DNA from: an uncultured Oxalobacter sp.
Lineage (GTDB): Bacteria > Pseudomonadota > Gammaproteobacteria > Burkholderiales > Burkholderiaceae_D
Direction of reading: 5' to 3'
Length of the DNA: 13,043 bases
NCBI GenBank assembly: GCA_937916185.1
Contig: CALGGD010000035.1
Coordinates: forward strand, 1-13,043
A model generated the notes under the pieces. It saw only the letters and a program-made list of their open reading frames with translations. It was not told where the DNA came from and did not search any database. Positions 1 through 7,827 of the stretch are shown one piece after another. The position numbers were made by a program, and so were the translations under genes. Every line of letters begins with the position of its first letter. Positions within the stretch are counted from its first letter, which is position 1.

Positions 1-223
1 CGCAGAGGACAGATACATCTGAATCCTCAGCAAGGTCAGTCAGCAGTTTCCGGTCAATATCCATCAGGTCGAAAGGCCTGTATTCGATATTCAGGTTTCC
101 TGAAACAGCTGTATCTGGCTTTTGCCTGTCGAGCACAATGACCTGGTAGCCTCTATTGACAAGCGGCAGGGATAAAGAGAGGCCGATTCCATTGCTGCCA
201 CCAAGAACAATTGCTTTTTTCAT
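1..223 (-). CDS. SDR-family NAD(P)-dependent oxidoreductase, N-terminal part (runs off left edge)
   Basis: Only the first 74 codons are present. They begin MKKAIVLGGSNGIG, a Rossmann nucleotide-binding turn of the short-chain dehydrogenase type (Gly8, Gly12 and Gly14), followed by a second beta strand ending in VLDR. The acidic Asp32 there usually favours NAD over NADP. The ATG (223-221) overlaps the stop of the licD-type gene as ATGA, so this is the next gene of the same operon and is probably translationally coupled to it. The catalytic Tyr-x-x-x-Lys lies outside the window, so the substrate cannot be read. From general knowledge, SDR genes next to LicD genes often belong to polyol-phosphate supply for surface polymers; applying that here is inference. 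An epimerase or reductase of another SDR class is the alternative. Confidence 0.72.
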   Translation of the reverse strand, partial: MKKAIVLGGSNGIGLSLSLPLVNRGYQVIVLDRQKPDTAVSGNLNIEYRPFDLMDIDRKLLTDLAEDSDVSVLC

Positions 224-1461
224 GCGTTATCCTCCAGTAAACCAATCAGTTCTTGGTATGTCTTCATCTGGTCAGAGGTGATGTCCCTAAGCATCCCTGG
301 ATGACGGGAAGCACATCTTTCCGGCAGTGTCATGAAATCCCCGTAATACCGGTGCAGGTAATCTTCTGTCCGGTTGGGAGCGTTGAATATCAATCCTTCA
401 AAGCTGATTTCTCTCAACGGGAATATGTCTTCGTAGCGGTAAAGGACCCTCTTGAAAGCAAAGCAATGGAATGCCAGATACATATAGGCCTTCTCAGGAA
501 CGGCTTTGCCCTGAAGGATTTCTTTGCTGTTTATGGACGGTATCTGGTTCTTGTATTCTTCAGGCAAGACACTCTGCCGGTAACGCAATGGTTTGATGAA
601 CGGCAGGGTTCTGAAGAGTTCATCCAGCCGCCTGGTGACCCTTCTGTATTCTTCATTGCCTGGCAATGGCTGACTGTTACCGGAGTCATATGGGAAAACA
701 TCTATCTGCGCACGGGTGTTCTTATAAAAGACGCGGATGATTTCCCCTTCGCTGTAGGAGAACCCATCCTTACAAAATTTGCCGATAACTGTTTTCAGCT
801 TTTCATAATCAGCCCTTGGCATGGAAATATCGATGTCATCATCCCAAGGGATAAAACCCTGGTGCCTGACAGCCCCCAGCAATGTCCCGAAATCCAGCCA
901 GTACTGGACTGCCTCTTCTTTGAGGAAGTCAGCAAATTTCTTCAGCATGACCAACGAAGCCTGCTGCTGCATCCTGATGTCGCCAACCGCTTTAGGCAGT
1001 CTTTCCGGTGAGATGCTGGCACGGAGCAGATGTTTGATATTCTCAATATCCGTTGAGAGTTTCTTCAGATCTTGGTTTATTTTTATCGATTCTTCTTCTT
1101 TTTTTGTTAGTATTTTTTCAAAGTTCTGAATTACTCTTACGTATCCTTCCTCTGATTTAGCTAAGACTTTTTCGAAATTCTGATCTACTTTTACTGAACC
1201 TTCTTCAGTTTTTGCGAGAACTTTCTCAAAATTTTTACTTCCTTTAACAGATTCTTCATTAGCTTTAGTTAAGATATCCCTTAAATCTTTTCTAATATTT
1301 AAAGCCCATTCCTCTATTAATTCATCTTTTTCATATAGGGAATTGTAAATGATATCTCGATTTTTCTTACTGATATTATTTGTCAGTAAGTCCATCATTA
1401 TACGTTTCTTCTTATTATTCTTGATAAATGAACAAATCAATGATGAGAAAAACTTATTCAT
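220..1461 (-). CDS. LicD-family phosphotransferase with repeat-containing coiled-coil N-terminus
   Basis: A 413-residue protein. The C-terminal half is a clear LicD domain: WLDFGTLLGAVRHQGFIPW (from about 188) leads into the acidic metal-binding cluster DDDID (207-211). LicD proteins transfer phosphocholine or a related phospho-substituent from a CDP-activated donor onto a surface glycan on the cytoplasmic face. The first 140 residues are unusual: a basic N-terminus, then four 18-residue units (67-138) rich in Glu, Lys and Asn that should form a long helix or coiled coil. No signal peptide or clear membrane segment is seen. The ATG at 1461 lies 13 bp after the glycosyltransferase stop with a weak GAAAG-like ribosome site; Met22/23 is an alternative start. 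The N-terminal part is visibly A+T-richer than the catalytic part. The 3' end overlaps the SDR gene as ATGA. The donor could be CDP-choline or a CDP-polyol; no supply genes for choline are in view. Confidence 0.9.
   Translation of the reverse strand: MNKFFSSLICSFIKNNKKKRIMMDLLTNNISKKNRDIIYNSLYEKDELIEEWALNIRKDLRDILTKANEESVKGSKNFEKVLAKTEEGSVKVDQNFEKVLAKSEEGYVRVIQNFEKILTKKEEESIKINQDLKKLSTDIENIKHLLRASISPERLPKAVGDIRMQQQASLVMLKKFADFLKEEAVQYWLDFGTLLGAVRHQGFIPWDDDIDISMPRADYEKLKTVIGKFCKDGFSYSEGEIIRVFYKNTRAQIDVFPYDSGNSQPLPGNEEYRRVTRRLDELFRTLPFIKPLRYRQSVLPEEYKNQIPSINSKEILQGKAVPEKAYMYLAFHCFAFKRVLYRYEDIFPLREISFEGLIFNAPNRTEDYLHRYYGDFMTLPERCASRHPGMLRDITSDQMKTYQELIGLLEDNA
1048..1263 (-). repeat. Four tandem 54-bp units encoding an 18-residue coiled-coil repeat
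   Basis: Within the licD-type gene, residues 67-138 fall into four units of 18 residues, beginning ANEESVK, TEEGSVK, SEEGYVR and KEEESIK. The first three carry NFEKVLAK or NFEKILTK near their ends; the fourth is more diverged (DLKKLSTD). The 18-residue period equals five turns of alpha helix (a heptad plus an 11-residue hendecad), which suits a nearly straight helical rod. The copies differ enough at the DNA level to look old rather than freshly slipped. Confidence 0.85.
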
Positions 1462-1474
1462 TATTCACTTTCAA

Positions 1475-3262
1475 TCAAAATTCATTACGCCAAAATTTAT
1501 CACTAGTCAGATGATTCATTTTTTCTTTAAATTGTTTCTTTATTGATGGAAGTTTTAATAAAATTTTTAAATCCCATCGTATTAAATCAACTAATCCATA
1601 AAGCAATTGATTTTTTGAATGTCTTGTAACATAGCCAATCCCCTGTTTTTTTAATACATATCCAACATATCTATAGCGGAACACCTGTTTTTTTGAGCAA
1701 CCTATTCCTTTAGGTTGATAAACAATCCCATTTTTAAAAAAAGTCTTTGGTACGAGCAAGCCATTTAATGTTATTGACCTAAAAAAACGTTGCCATCTTG
1801 TTTCTGTTTCATCTTTTTCCTCGATAAATTCAGATGAATTAATTGGAATCATTTTTTCTAAACCTGCTATAGCTCCTATCCTTGAACGTACCTTCTTGGC
1901 ATCAACATCTTTTTCAAATGTCTCAGGACCGTCTAAGACAGCCTGCAATCCCAGTCGCATAGCCTCAACAGTTGCATATTGATAAGCAAAAAGATGCATC
2001 AGATATCGAGAATTGAATTTCCTGATTAAATCCAAAACTCCTTTGTTTTCGTGAATCATGTTAATGACAGATTCCGCCCGGAAATGCAGGTAAGTGGTCA
2101 TCGGGCTTTCTTTTTCCGCAAAACTGTCAATAAGGGTGGCAACACCATTCATCGTGACAGTCCGGAAAGCATTCTGAAGACCGAAAAGGATGTCATCCCC
2201 TCTGACAAAGAATGGGAAGGAATAGTTCCGGACATGATTGACAGCAAAGGCATAAAAGCACCATGCCCCATAATTGACCGCCGGTTCAGTTCCTTCAGCT
2301 TCAAGCAGTCCTCTTTGGGCACTCAGACAGACCCCCAATTTGGCTGGATGACAGGCCCCCCCTTCATAGATGCCCCCCTTCTCATAAACACGGTCCGCTC
2401 TGTCTTCAAGAATCAACGTCCCACTGACAGCAATACGGTCCTCTGGTTTGGCATAGGAATACAATGCATAGGTCCGGCGGATACTCTCAATCTCGCAGCT
2501 GGCATCGTCATCCATGAACAGGCAATGGGTATACCCATGGTCTTTCAAATAGATGAGTCCACGGGTGAACCCACCGGACCCTCCCAGGTTCTTGTTGGGA
2601 ATGACGATGGCCTTCCCGGATTCTTCCGGTAAGATGTTCTGTGAATTATCGACAACGACCATTGAAATTTTGTCTTGATAGTCGTTGAGCAATTGTTCCG
2701 TAACTCTTTTGATAGCAGGAATCAGGAACTGTTTCCGATTGAAATGGGTAACAACCAGCCCTAGCTTGACGTCTTGGCATGGTGCTGTATGGGTATAGAA
2801 ATATCCATCAGTTATAGTGACTTCTCCATGAGCTTTAACAGATACCCAAAGCATGCCATCTTCCAGATTTTTCCAAGATGGGATTGGCAGGAAAAAACCC
2901 TTGTCACTAATTGATATCCGGACTGTATGCAATACCTGCGTACCCATTGGCGGTCTTTTATGCCAAGGTATTGACTTATCTGTAAACCTTACCCAACTTA
3001 GCGTCAGCGTCAGGTCACCCAATCCTTTCAGACAAAAACCCAAGTCATGGATCTGCGTGTTCGCTTTCCAAGTCTCAATAAAGAAACCGTTGAAAAACGA
3101 ATCAAAATGAACTTCTTCTTCTGGATGGATTTTTAAATTCCTCCCATCCATATGGATATTTGATATATACCCACCCCATTGGTCTTCCCTATTCCTGGCA
3201 TACATCGTTGGAGGGAAAACCAACTGTTTCTGTGGGAATACAAACTGTTGTAACTTGAACAT
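1475..3262 (-). CDS. GlfT2-like family 2 glycosyltransferase, probable galactofuranosyltransferase
   Basis: A 595-residue protein counted from the ATG at 3262. About 150 N-terminal residues form a beta-rich region like the N-terminal domain of GlfT2 galactofuranosyltransferases. The GT2 core follows: VVTHFNR, VVVDNS, NLGGSGGFTRG and the metal and nucleotide-binding MDDDA (about 240-244). The later RGDDILFG and YLHF stretches correspond in position to the catalytic-base and metal-ligand motifs of this family. The predicted reaction is transfer of Galf from UDP-Galf to a growing glycan, which fits the glf and galE genes directly upstream. The ATG overlaps the galE stop as TGATG behind an AAGGGGGGG ribosome site, which is why I prefer it to the in-frame GTG seven codons upstream. 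The last third (below about 2040) is much A+T-richer than the rest, as is the start of the next gene. Confidence 0.87.
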   Translation of the reverse strand: MFKLQQFVFPQKQLVFPPTMYARNREDQWGGYISNIHMDGRNLKIHPEEEVHFDSFFNGFFIETWKANTQIHDLGFCLKGLGDLTLTLSWVRFTDKSIPWHKRPPMGTQVLHTVRISISDKGFFLPIPSWKNLEDGMLWVSVKAHGEVTITDGYFYTHTAPCQDVKLGLVVTHFNRKQFLIPAIKRVTEQLLNDYQDKISMVVVDNSQNILPEESGKAIVIPNKNLGGSGGFTRGLIYLKDHGYTHCLFMDDDASCEIESIRRTYALYSYAKPEDRIAVSGTLILEDRADRVYEKGGIYEGGACHPAKLGVCLSAQRGLLEAEGTEPAVNYGAWCFYAFAVNHVRNYSFPFFVRGDDILFGLQNAFRTVTMNGVATLIDSFAEKESPMTTYLHFRAESVINMIHENKGVLDLIRKFNSRYLMHLFAYQYATVEAMRLGLQAVLDGPETFEKDVDAKKVRSRIGAIAGLEKMIPINSSEFIEEKDETETRWQRFFRSITLNGLLVPKTFFKNGIVYQPKGIGCSKKQVFRYRYVGYVLKKQGIGYVTRHSKNQLLYGLVDLIRWDLKILLKLPSIKKQFKEKMNHLTSDKFWRNEF

Positions 3263-4353
3263 CAGCCCCCCCTTCTCTTCCACATCCAGGCGCTTGCCAC
3301 AGCCTCGGCGAGGGTCTTTGCCGGTATCCAGCTGAGCGTAGTCTTCGCCTTTCTGTTGTCGGCGATAAGGATTGCTGGGTCACCCGGTCGCCTTGGCTTT
3401 TCTTCAACAGGTATCTTCTGTTGGGTGACCTGCTCGCAGACGGCGAAGACTTCCCTGACGGTGCTGCCGTCATTGGTGCCGAGGTTGAAGGCGGTGGTCG
3501 GGTTGTTCTGTTCAAGGTATTCAAGTGCCTTGAGGTGTGCCTGTGCCAGGTCTTCGATATGGATGTAGTCACGCACGCAGGTGCCATCCCTTGTCTCATA
3601 GTCGGTACCGTAGAGTTGGAAGGCTTTTTTGTTTTGTCCTGTCTGTTTTTTGTCTTTGCTGTTTTCTTTGTCTTCCTGTTTTGCCGCCTTGAGGATGTTC
3701 GGTATCAGGTGGGTCTCGGGTTCATGCCATTCACCGATCCTTGCCTTTGAGTCTGCCCCAGCTGCGTTGAAGTACCTGAGCCTGACGCTCTTGATGCCGT
3801 ATGCCCGGTCATAGTCGTCCATGATGGTCTCGACGATGAGCTTGGATTTGCCATAAGGATTAACGGGCATTTTTGGATGGTCTTCATCGATGGGGGTGTA
3901 TTTTGGTTCCCCATAGGTGGCGGCGGTGGATGAGAAGACGATCCGGCTGATGCCATGGTTCCGCATGGCATCAAGGAGGTTCAGGGTGCCGCCGATGTTG
4001 TTCCTGTAGTATTTCCCTGGGTCCCTGACGCTCTCGGCGACCTGGCTGTAGGCAGCGAAGTGCATGACGGCGGTGATGTCTTTGTATTGTTCAAAGACGG
4101 TTTCGATGTCTTCGCTGTTGTTGAGGTCGCCTTGGATGAAGCCTTTGAGTTTGCCTTTGGTTTCCTTGCTGATATTTTTCAAGGTGTCGATGGTTTCGAT
4201 ATGGCCAAGTTCAAGGCTGTCGAAGATGACGATGTCCCGCCCTGCCTCAAGCAGGGCGAGTGCGCAGTGGCTGCCAATGTACCCGGCACCACCGGTGACG
4301 AGGACGAGGCCCAGTTCTTTCTGAACCTTGCGGTCTGTGGACTGGACACTCAT
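3262..4353 (-). CDS. galE: UDP-glucose 4-epimerase
   Basis: A 363-residue extended SDR enzyme that interconverts UDP-glucose and UDP-galactose in the cytoplasm. The NAD-binding VTGGAGYIGSH is at 19-29, the catalytic Ser/Thr stretch FSSTAATYGEP at 140-150 and the catalytic pair YGKSK at 167-171 (Tyr167, Lys171). DGTCVRDYIHIEDLA is the usual GalE signature. It feeds UDP-Gal to Glf, whose gene lies immediately upstream. The start ATG overlaps the glf stop as ATGA and has a strong GGAGGAG ribosome site inside the end of glf, so coupling is likely. An oddity is a polar, lysine-rich insertion at about 226-243 (QEDKENSKDKKQTGQNKK), where family members normally have a short loop before the LYGTDY strand. 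The identity as a GalE-type epimerase is very secure; specificity for the N-acetylated sugar cannot be excluded by eye. Confidence 0.97.
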   Translation of the reverse strand: MSVQSTDRKVQKELGLVLVTGGAGYIGSHCALALLEAGRDIVIFDSLELGHIETIDTLKNISKETKGKLKGFIQGDLNNSEDIETVFEQYKDITAVMHFAAYSQVAESVRDPGKYYRNNIGGTLNLLDAMRNHGISRIVFSSTAATYGEPKYTPIDEDHPKMPVNPYGKSKLIVETIMDDYDRAYGIKSVRLRYFNAAGADSKARIGEWHEPETHLIPNILKAAKQEDKENSKDKKQTGQNKKAFQLYGTDYETRDGTCVRDYIHIEDLAQAHLKALEYLEQNNPTTAFNLGTNDGSTVREVFAVCEQVTQQKIPVEEKPRRPGDPAILIADNRKAKTTLSWIPAKTLAEAVASAWMWKRRGG

Positions 4354-5540
4354 GCGGTGATCTCCTCCACAAGTGCCATCGCACGTTCTACGGCTTTGTC
4401 CATGTCGTAGTATTTGTAATCACCCAACCTGCCGAAGAAGTGCACGGGGACTTGGTTGTTGCTGGCTGATGTTTTTTTTGCTTTTGCCAGTTCCGCATCA
4501 GCCTTTGCCTTGTACTGGTTGTACAGGGCCTGGTTGGTGCCGTTGACGATGGGGTAGTAACGTTCGTTCTGTCCCCTGACAAACGGCTCTGGGTATTCAT
4601 AGGAGACGACGGTCTTGTCACTCTTTGTGCCGAGGAAGTGTTTGTATTCGCCTATCCGGGTGAAGGTGTAGTTGTTCGGATAGTTGATGACGGCTTCGCT
4701 CTGGAAGTATTCCCGGTCAAAGGTGATGAAGTCGAAACGTTCACTCCGGTATGGCAGTTCACCATACTGGTAGTTGTAGTATTCGTCTATCGGGCCACTG
4801 TAGAGGATGATGTCAGCAGGGATGGCGTCTGATGCCAGTCTGCCGTTTTTGTCTGTTTTGTTGACCAGTCCCTTGATGTCTTCATACCGTGTGTTGATCC
4901 TTACCGTGATGTTGGGATGGTCGAGCATCTTCTCAAAGATGGCGGTGTAGCCTTCCAGCGGGATGCCCTGGTAACGGTTCTGGAAGTAGCGGTTGTCTTT
5001 GCTGATGTAAACCGGTACACGGCCTGTGACGGCTGGGTCAAGGTCTTCCGGGTTCAGGTCCCACTGTTTCTGGGTGTAGAAGCTGAAGATGTTCCTGTAG
5101 ATGTAGTCTGCCAGGAACCTTAAGTCTTCATCATCGGTTTCCCTGAGCTTGAGGATGGGCACCTTGACGTTGTAGCCGAAGGTCTCAAGGAGTTTGTCTT
5201 CAAGGCGCTGTGCGAGCTTTGACGGGAAGACCTGATGGATGCTGTTGAGGTTGAACGGTATCGGCACGAGCTGCCCATCGATCAGACCACGGACTTTGTG
5301 CTGGAACGGGTACCATTTGGTGAAGCGTGAGATGAAGTCCCAGACTTTCCGGTTGTCGGTATGGAAGATATGGGTGCCGTAGTCATGGACGCAGATGCCG
5401 TTCCCGTCCCAGTGGTCGTAGCAGTTGCCACCGACATGTCCCCGCTGGTCGATGACGGTGACACGGTGCCCTGCTTCTGCCAGCAGACGCGCTGCAGTGC
5501 TGCCGCTGATGCCGGCTCCGATGATGAGGATTGTAGCCAT
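4350..5540 (-). CDS. glf: UDP-galactopyranose mutase
   Basis: A 396-residue FAD enzyme that converts UDP-galactopyranose to UDP-galactofuranose, the only known route to bacterial Galf. The FAD-binding IIGAGISGS lies at 6-14, followed by VIDQRGHVGGNCYD and HDYGTHIFHT. YTQKQW, the NRYQG arginine region, YSGPIDEYY, GELPYRS and the C-terminal GRLGDYKYYDMDKA are all family hallmarks and include the substrate-binding aromatic and arginine positions. It is followed by galE (ATGA overlap) and a GlfT2-like transferase, a complete make-and-use Galf module. Two polar loops are longer than usual: about 224-238 and about 348-363 (AELAKAKKTSASNN). Upstream is an A+T-rich gap of 70 bp to the lipoprotein gene. 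Composition changes sharply at the glf start, from A+T-rich upstream genes to moderate GC. Confidence 0.97.
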   Translation of the reverse strand: MATILIIGAGISGSTAARLLAEAGHRVTVIDQRGHVGGNCYDHWDGNGICVHDYGTHIFHTDNRKVWDFISRFTKWYPFQHKVRGLIDGQLVPIPFNLNSIHQVFPSKLAQRLEDKLLETFGYNVKVPILKLRETDDEDLRFLADYIYRNIFSFYTQKQWDLNPEDLDPAVTGRVPVYISKDNRYFQNRYQGIPLEGYTAIFEKMLDHPNITVRINTRYEDIKGLVNKTDKNGRLASDAIPADIILYSGPIDEYYNYQYGELPYRSERFDFITFDREYFQSEAVINYPNNYTFTRIGEYKHFLGTKSDKTVVSYEYPEPFVRGQNERYYPIVNGTNQALYNQYKAKADAELAKAKKTSASNNQVPVHFFGRLGDYKYYDMDKAVERAMALVEEITA

Positions 5541-5610
5541 AAATCTTATTTAATTAAAATATTTTTAATAAAATAAATCAGCATATAAAATAATTTAGAA
5601 AATAAATATA

Positions 5611-6030
5611 CTATTTCTTATCTGAAACGCGATTTGGCGAAATAACAGTTGAATATGATTCAGGCCCCGTTTTCATCATTGTGACCGTTGTATAAATCGG
5701 ATCATTAGATTTTTTCAACTTAACCGCCAATTTAACATCAATAGTCTGCACATTTACTTTATCAACTCCTCCAGCAGCATCAATACTAGCCTTACTTGCA
5801 TTCAATTTTTCTTTAACAGCATTTAAAAATGCTTGTTTATCAGATACATCTTTAGGGATATAAACATTTTTAAGAATAGAATTAAAATTACCTTTAGATA
5901 CATTATCCAAAACCCAATTCGCATGCTGTTCAGGTCTATTATTATATTTTTTCTGAGGAGATTCCTTTCCACAACCAGTTAAAATCAAAGAAGATAAAAA
6001 AAAAGCAACAATAAAAAAATTTTTTTTCAT
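5611..6030 (-). CDS. Small lipoprotein of unknown function
   Basis: A 139-residue predicted lipoprotein. A basic start (MKK), a hydrophobic stretch FFIVAFFLSSLI and a lipobox LTGC with Cys20 predict signal peptidase II cleavage and lipidation. The mature part is hydrophilic, with a section PEQHANWVLDNVSKGNF and a later KLKKSNDPIYTTVTMMKTG. This resembles small lumazine-binding or DUF4878-like folds, but that is only an impression. I chose the ATG at 6030 because GTGAGGT lies just upstream as a ribosome site; the in-frame GTG at 6042 is itself part of that site. A weak promoter-like pair (TTGAAT at 6102-6097, TATAAA at 6081-6076, spacing only 15) is seen but carries little weight in such A+T-rich DNA. 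A lipoprotein in the middle of a glycan operon might be a companion factor or a passenger. Confidence 0.78.
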   Translation of the reverse strand: MKKNFFIVAFFLSSLILTGCGKESPQKKYNNRPEQHANWVLDNVSKGNFNSILKNVYIPKDVSDKQAFLNAVKEKLNASKASIDAAGGVDKVNVQTIDVKLAVKLKKSNDPIYTTVTMMKTGPESYSTVISPNRVSDKK

Positions 6031-6127
6031 ATTAAACCTCACAAGAAACTAAAAATCACTTCAAATTAAAAACTTTTTATAATAAAATTTCAAAAAATTC
6101 AATTAACACAGAACCTTATTTACCCAT

Positions 6128-7762
6128 CTACTTTTGCAATAAATATAATTTATAAAGATAATATTGATATTTATTTCTCTCAACCTCCTTTATCAATTGA
6201 ATTGATTTATAAAATTTGAAACTACCTAATATCTCCTCATGATTTTTCAATCTCCTATCAATCAACACTGCAATTGAGTCATCAAAATCATAATCAAGCA
6301 AATAAATATCAGACGGCATTGTCAAATAACTATATTCAAATTCTTTAAGAAATCGGATACTACTGGTAACCGGCCACCATTTCTTTTTCTCTGTTACAGC
6401 AATGATTGTTTTCACATGAAATTTATTCTTTAAATTATTTATTACAGATTGTTCCTTAAGGAACATATGCTTCATTTTTGAAGCATCAAGAGACAAAAAA
6501 GAACAGAATAGAATTATAGAAAATAAAAATACCCAAAGTAATCCTCTGATTTTTATGAAATTAGAAGCAAAATAATAAAAAGAAGGAACAATTAGAATAA
6601 ATACCAATGGATAAAGATAATAAATGTAACGAGGCTCTCTAAAAGCCGCAATTTTCGATATAACAAGAAACGAAAATAACAAAACAAAAAAAACAATAAA
6701 ATACGATATAAACCCAAAACTTAATGAACCACCGAAAATCCTCTTAAAACAAGAAACATTGAAAAAAGATTTTATCCCATTATTTTTAAAAGAATATATA
6801 ACAGCCAATATAAAAATAGAAATCGCAAAATAAATAAAATATGTGTCTATGTTCAATAATTTTAAAAATTCACCAATTTCAATCAAAAAAGACTTATTCT
6901 TTATATTATTAATCGCTTCCGCACCTCTATATCCACCGCCAATAGTATGTTCTATAGAGGCAGGAAAAATACCCACTCCCACAAGGATAGGTAATATTGT
7001 TGCCAACGCATAAATTGAAGCTTTTTTTATCCCCGCATGAAAAATCACAAACACTCCAACAAACAATGACAAAAAAAAGCCAAATATCAAAAAATAATAT
7101 TGCGTCAAAAAGCCCAAAAGATATGTAAAAAATATTCCAAAAAAAACAAAAAAGTCTTTTTTTTCAAAATCTAATTTATTGATGATTTTCTTCATCAATT
7201 GTATGTTAAGATATAACGCAATTACCGATAATAAGGTCAATAAAGCATACATCCGGATATAAAGCACTGTTGAAACAGCCCCTAAACTAAATCCATAAAA
7301 TGCACAGACCCACAGCGATATTTTTTTATCTTCCGAAATAAAATTAACAATTTTTAAAATAAAATATTGAATCCCAATAAAAAAAGGAATATTTAGACCC
7401 ACCCCCAACCACTTAAAATTATCACTTTTTACTATCGAACAAAGTGTATGAATTAAGATATAATAAAGTGGAGGATGAACATCTTTTGATTGATTATAAA
7501 AAACACTATCGTATGAAAATTCAACTCCTTCTTTTACATGCAAGTGATCTGCAAAAAAATTTTTTTCTAACATTACATTAAAATATTTACTTGCATCACC
7601 AAGAAATGGGAAATAATAAGAATTTGACAGATTGAATGTCCATATTTCATCAAGAGCCAACCCTCCTTTCTTTGAACCAAAGAAAATAATTACACCAATC
7701 TGCACAATAATTATTGATAAAAAGTATATCGAAAACCGATTATCCTTAATTTTTTTCAACAT
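6128..7762 (-). CDS. GT-C membrane glycosyltransferase, likely variable gtr-cassette transferase
   Basis: A 544-residue protein with about ten or more hydrophobic segments, the first near residues 11-29. Two GT-C hallmarks of the PMT/ArnT-like class are visible: an acidic pair in the first periplasmic loop (LALDEIWTFN, Asp38-Glu39) and DVHPPLYYIL at 94-103. Such enzymes use a polyprenyl-phosphate sugar on the outer face of the membrane. It lies downstream of gtrA and gtrB, the position of the serotype-specific third gene in phage-type gtr cassettes. The proposed job is therefore to move the sugar made by GtrB and flipped by GtrA onto the glycan. The gene is strikingly A+T-rich compared with gtrB and glf, a sign of separate origin. 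No good ribosome site precedes the ATG. Acceptor and sugar cannot be read from the sequence. Confidence 0.85.
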   Translation of the reverse strand: MLKKIKDNRFSIYFLSIIIVQIGVIIFFGSKKGGLALDEIWTFNLSNSYYFPFLGDASKYFNVMLEKNFFADHLHVKEGVEFSYDSVFYNQSKDVHPPLYYILIHTLCSIVKSDNFKWLGVGLNIPFFIGIQYFILKIVNFISEDKKISLWVCAFYGFSLGAVSTVLYIRMYALLTLLSVIALYLNIQLMKKIINKLDFEKKDFFVFFGIFFTYLLGFLTQYYFLIFGFFLSLFVGVFVIFHAGIKKASIYALATILPILVGVGIFPASIEHTIGGGYRGAEAINNIKNKSFLIEIGEFLKLLNIDTYFIYFAISIFILAVIYSFKNNGIKSFFNVSCFKRIFGGSLSFGFISYFIVFFVLLFSFLVISKIAAFREPRYIYYLYPLVFILIVPSFYYFASNFIKIRGLLWVFLFSIILFCSFLSLDASKMKHMFLKEQSVINNLKNKFHVKTIIAVTEKKKWWPVTSSIRFLKEFEYSYLTMPSDIYLLDYDFDDSIAVLIDRRLKNHEEILGSFKFYKSIQLIKEVERNKYQYYLYKLYLLQK

Positions 7763-7827
7763 AAATATTATTTAATGAAGATATATCAATAAAAAACCAT
7801 AACCATAAACTTAAGAAATAGCAATTT

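Noticed and set aside
253..1011. 252-codon plus-strand open frame opposite the licD-type gene
   Set aside because: The minus strand has clear LicD motifs; the plus-strand product shows no recognisable domain or ribosome site and is a shadow of codon bias.
2051..2632. 193-codon plus-strand frame opposite the GlfT2-like gene
   Set aside because: It lies over the catalytic part of a well-supported glycosyltransferase and has no features of its own.
3421..4410. Several plus-strand frames opposite galE
   Set aside because: galE has full motifs on the minus strand; the opposite frames are hydrophobic shadows without starts or domains.
5541..5610. Palindromes in the glf upstream gap
   Set aside because: They consist almost only of A and T in a very A+T-rich stretch, so chance dyads are expected.
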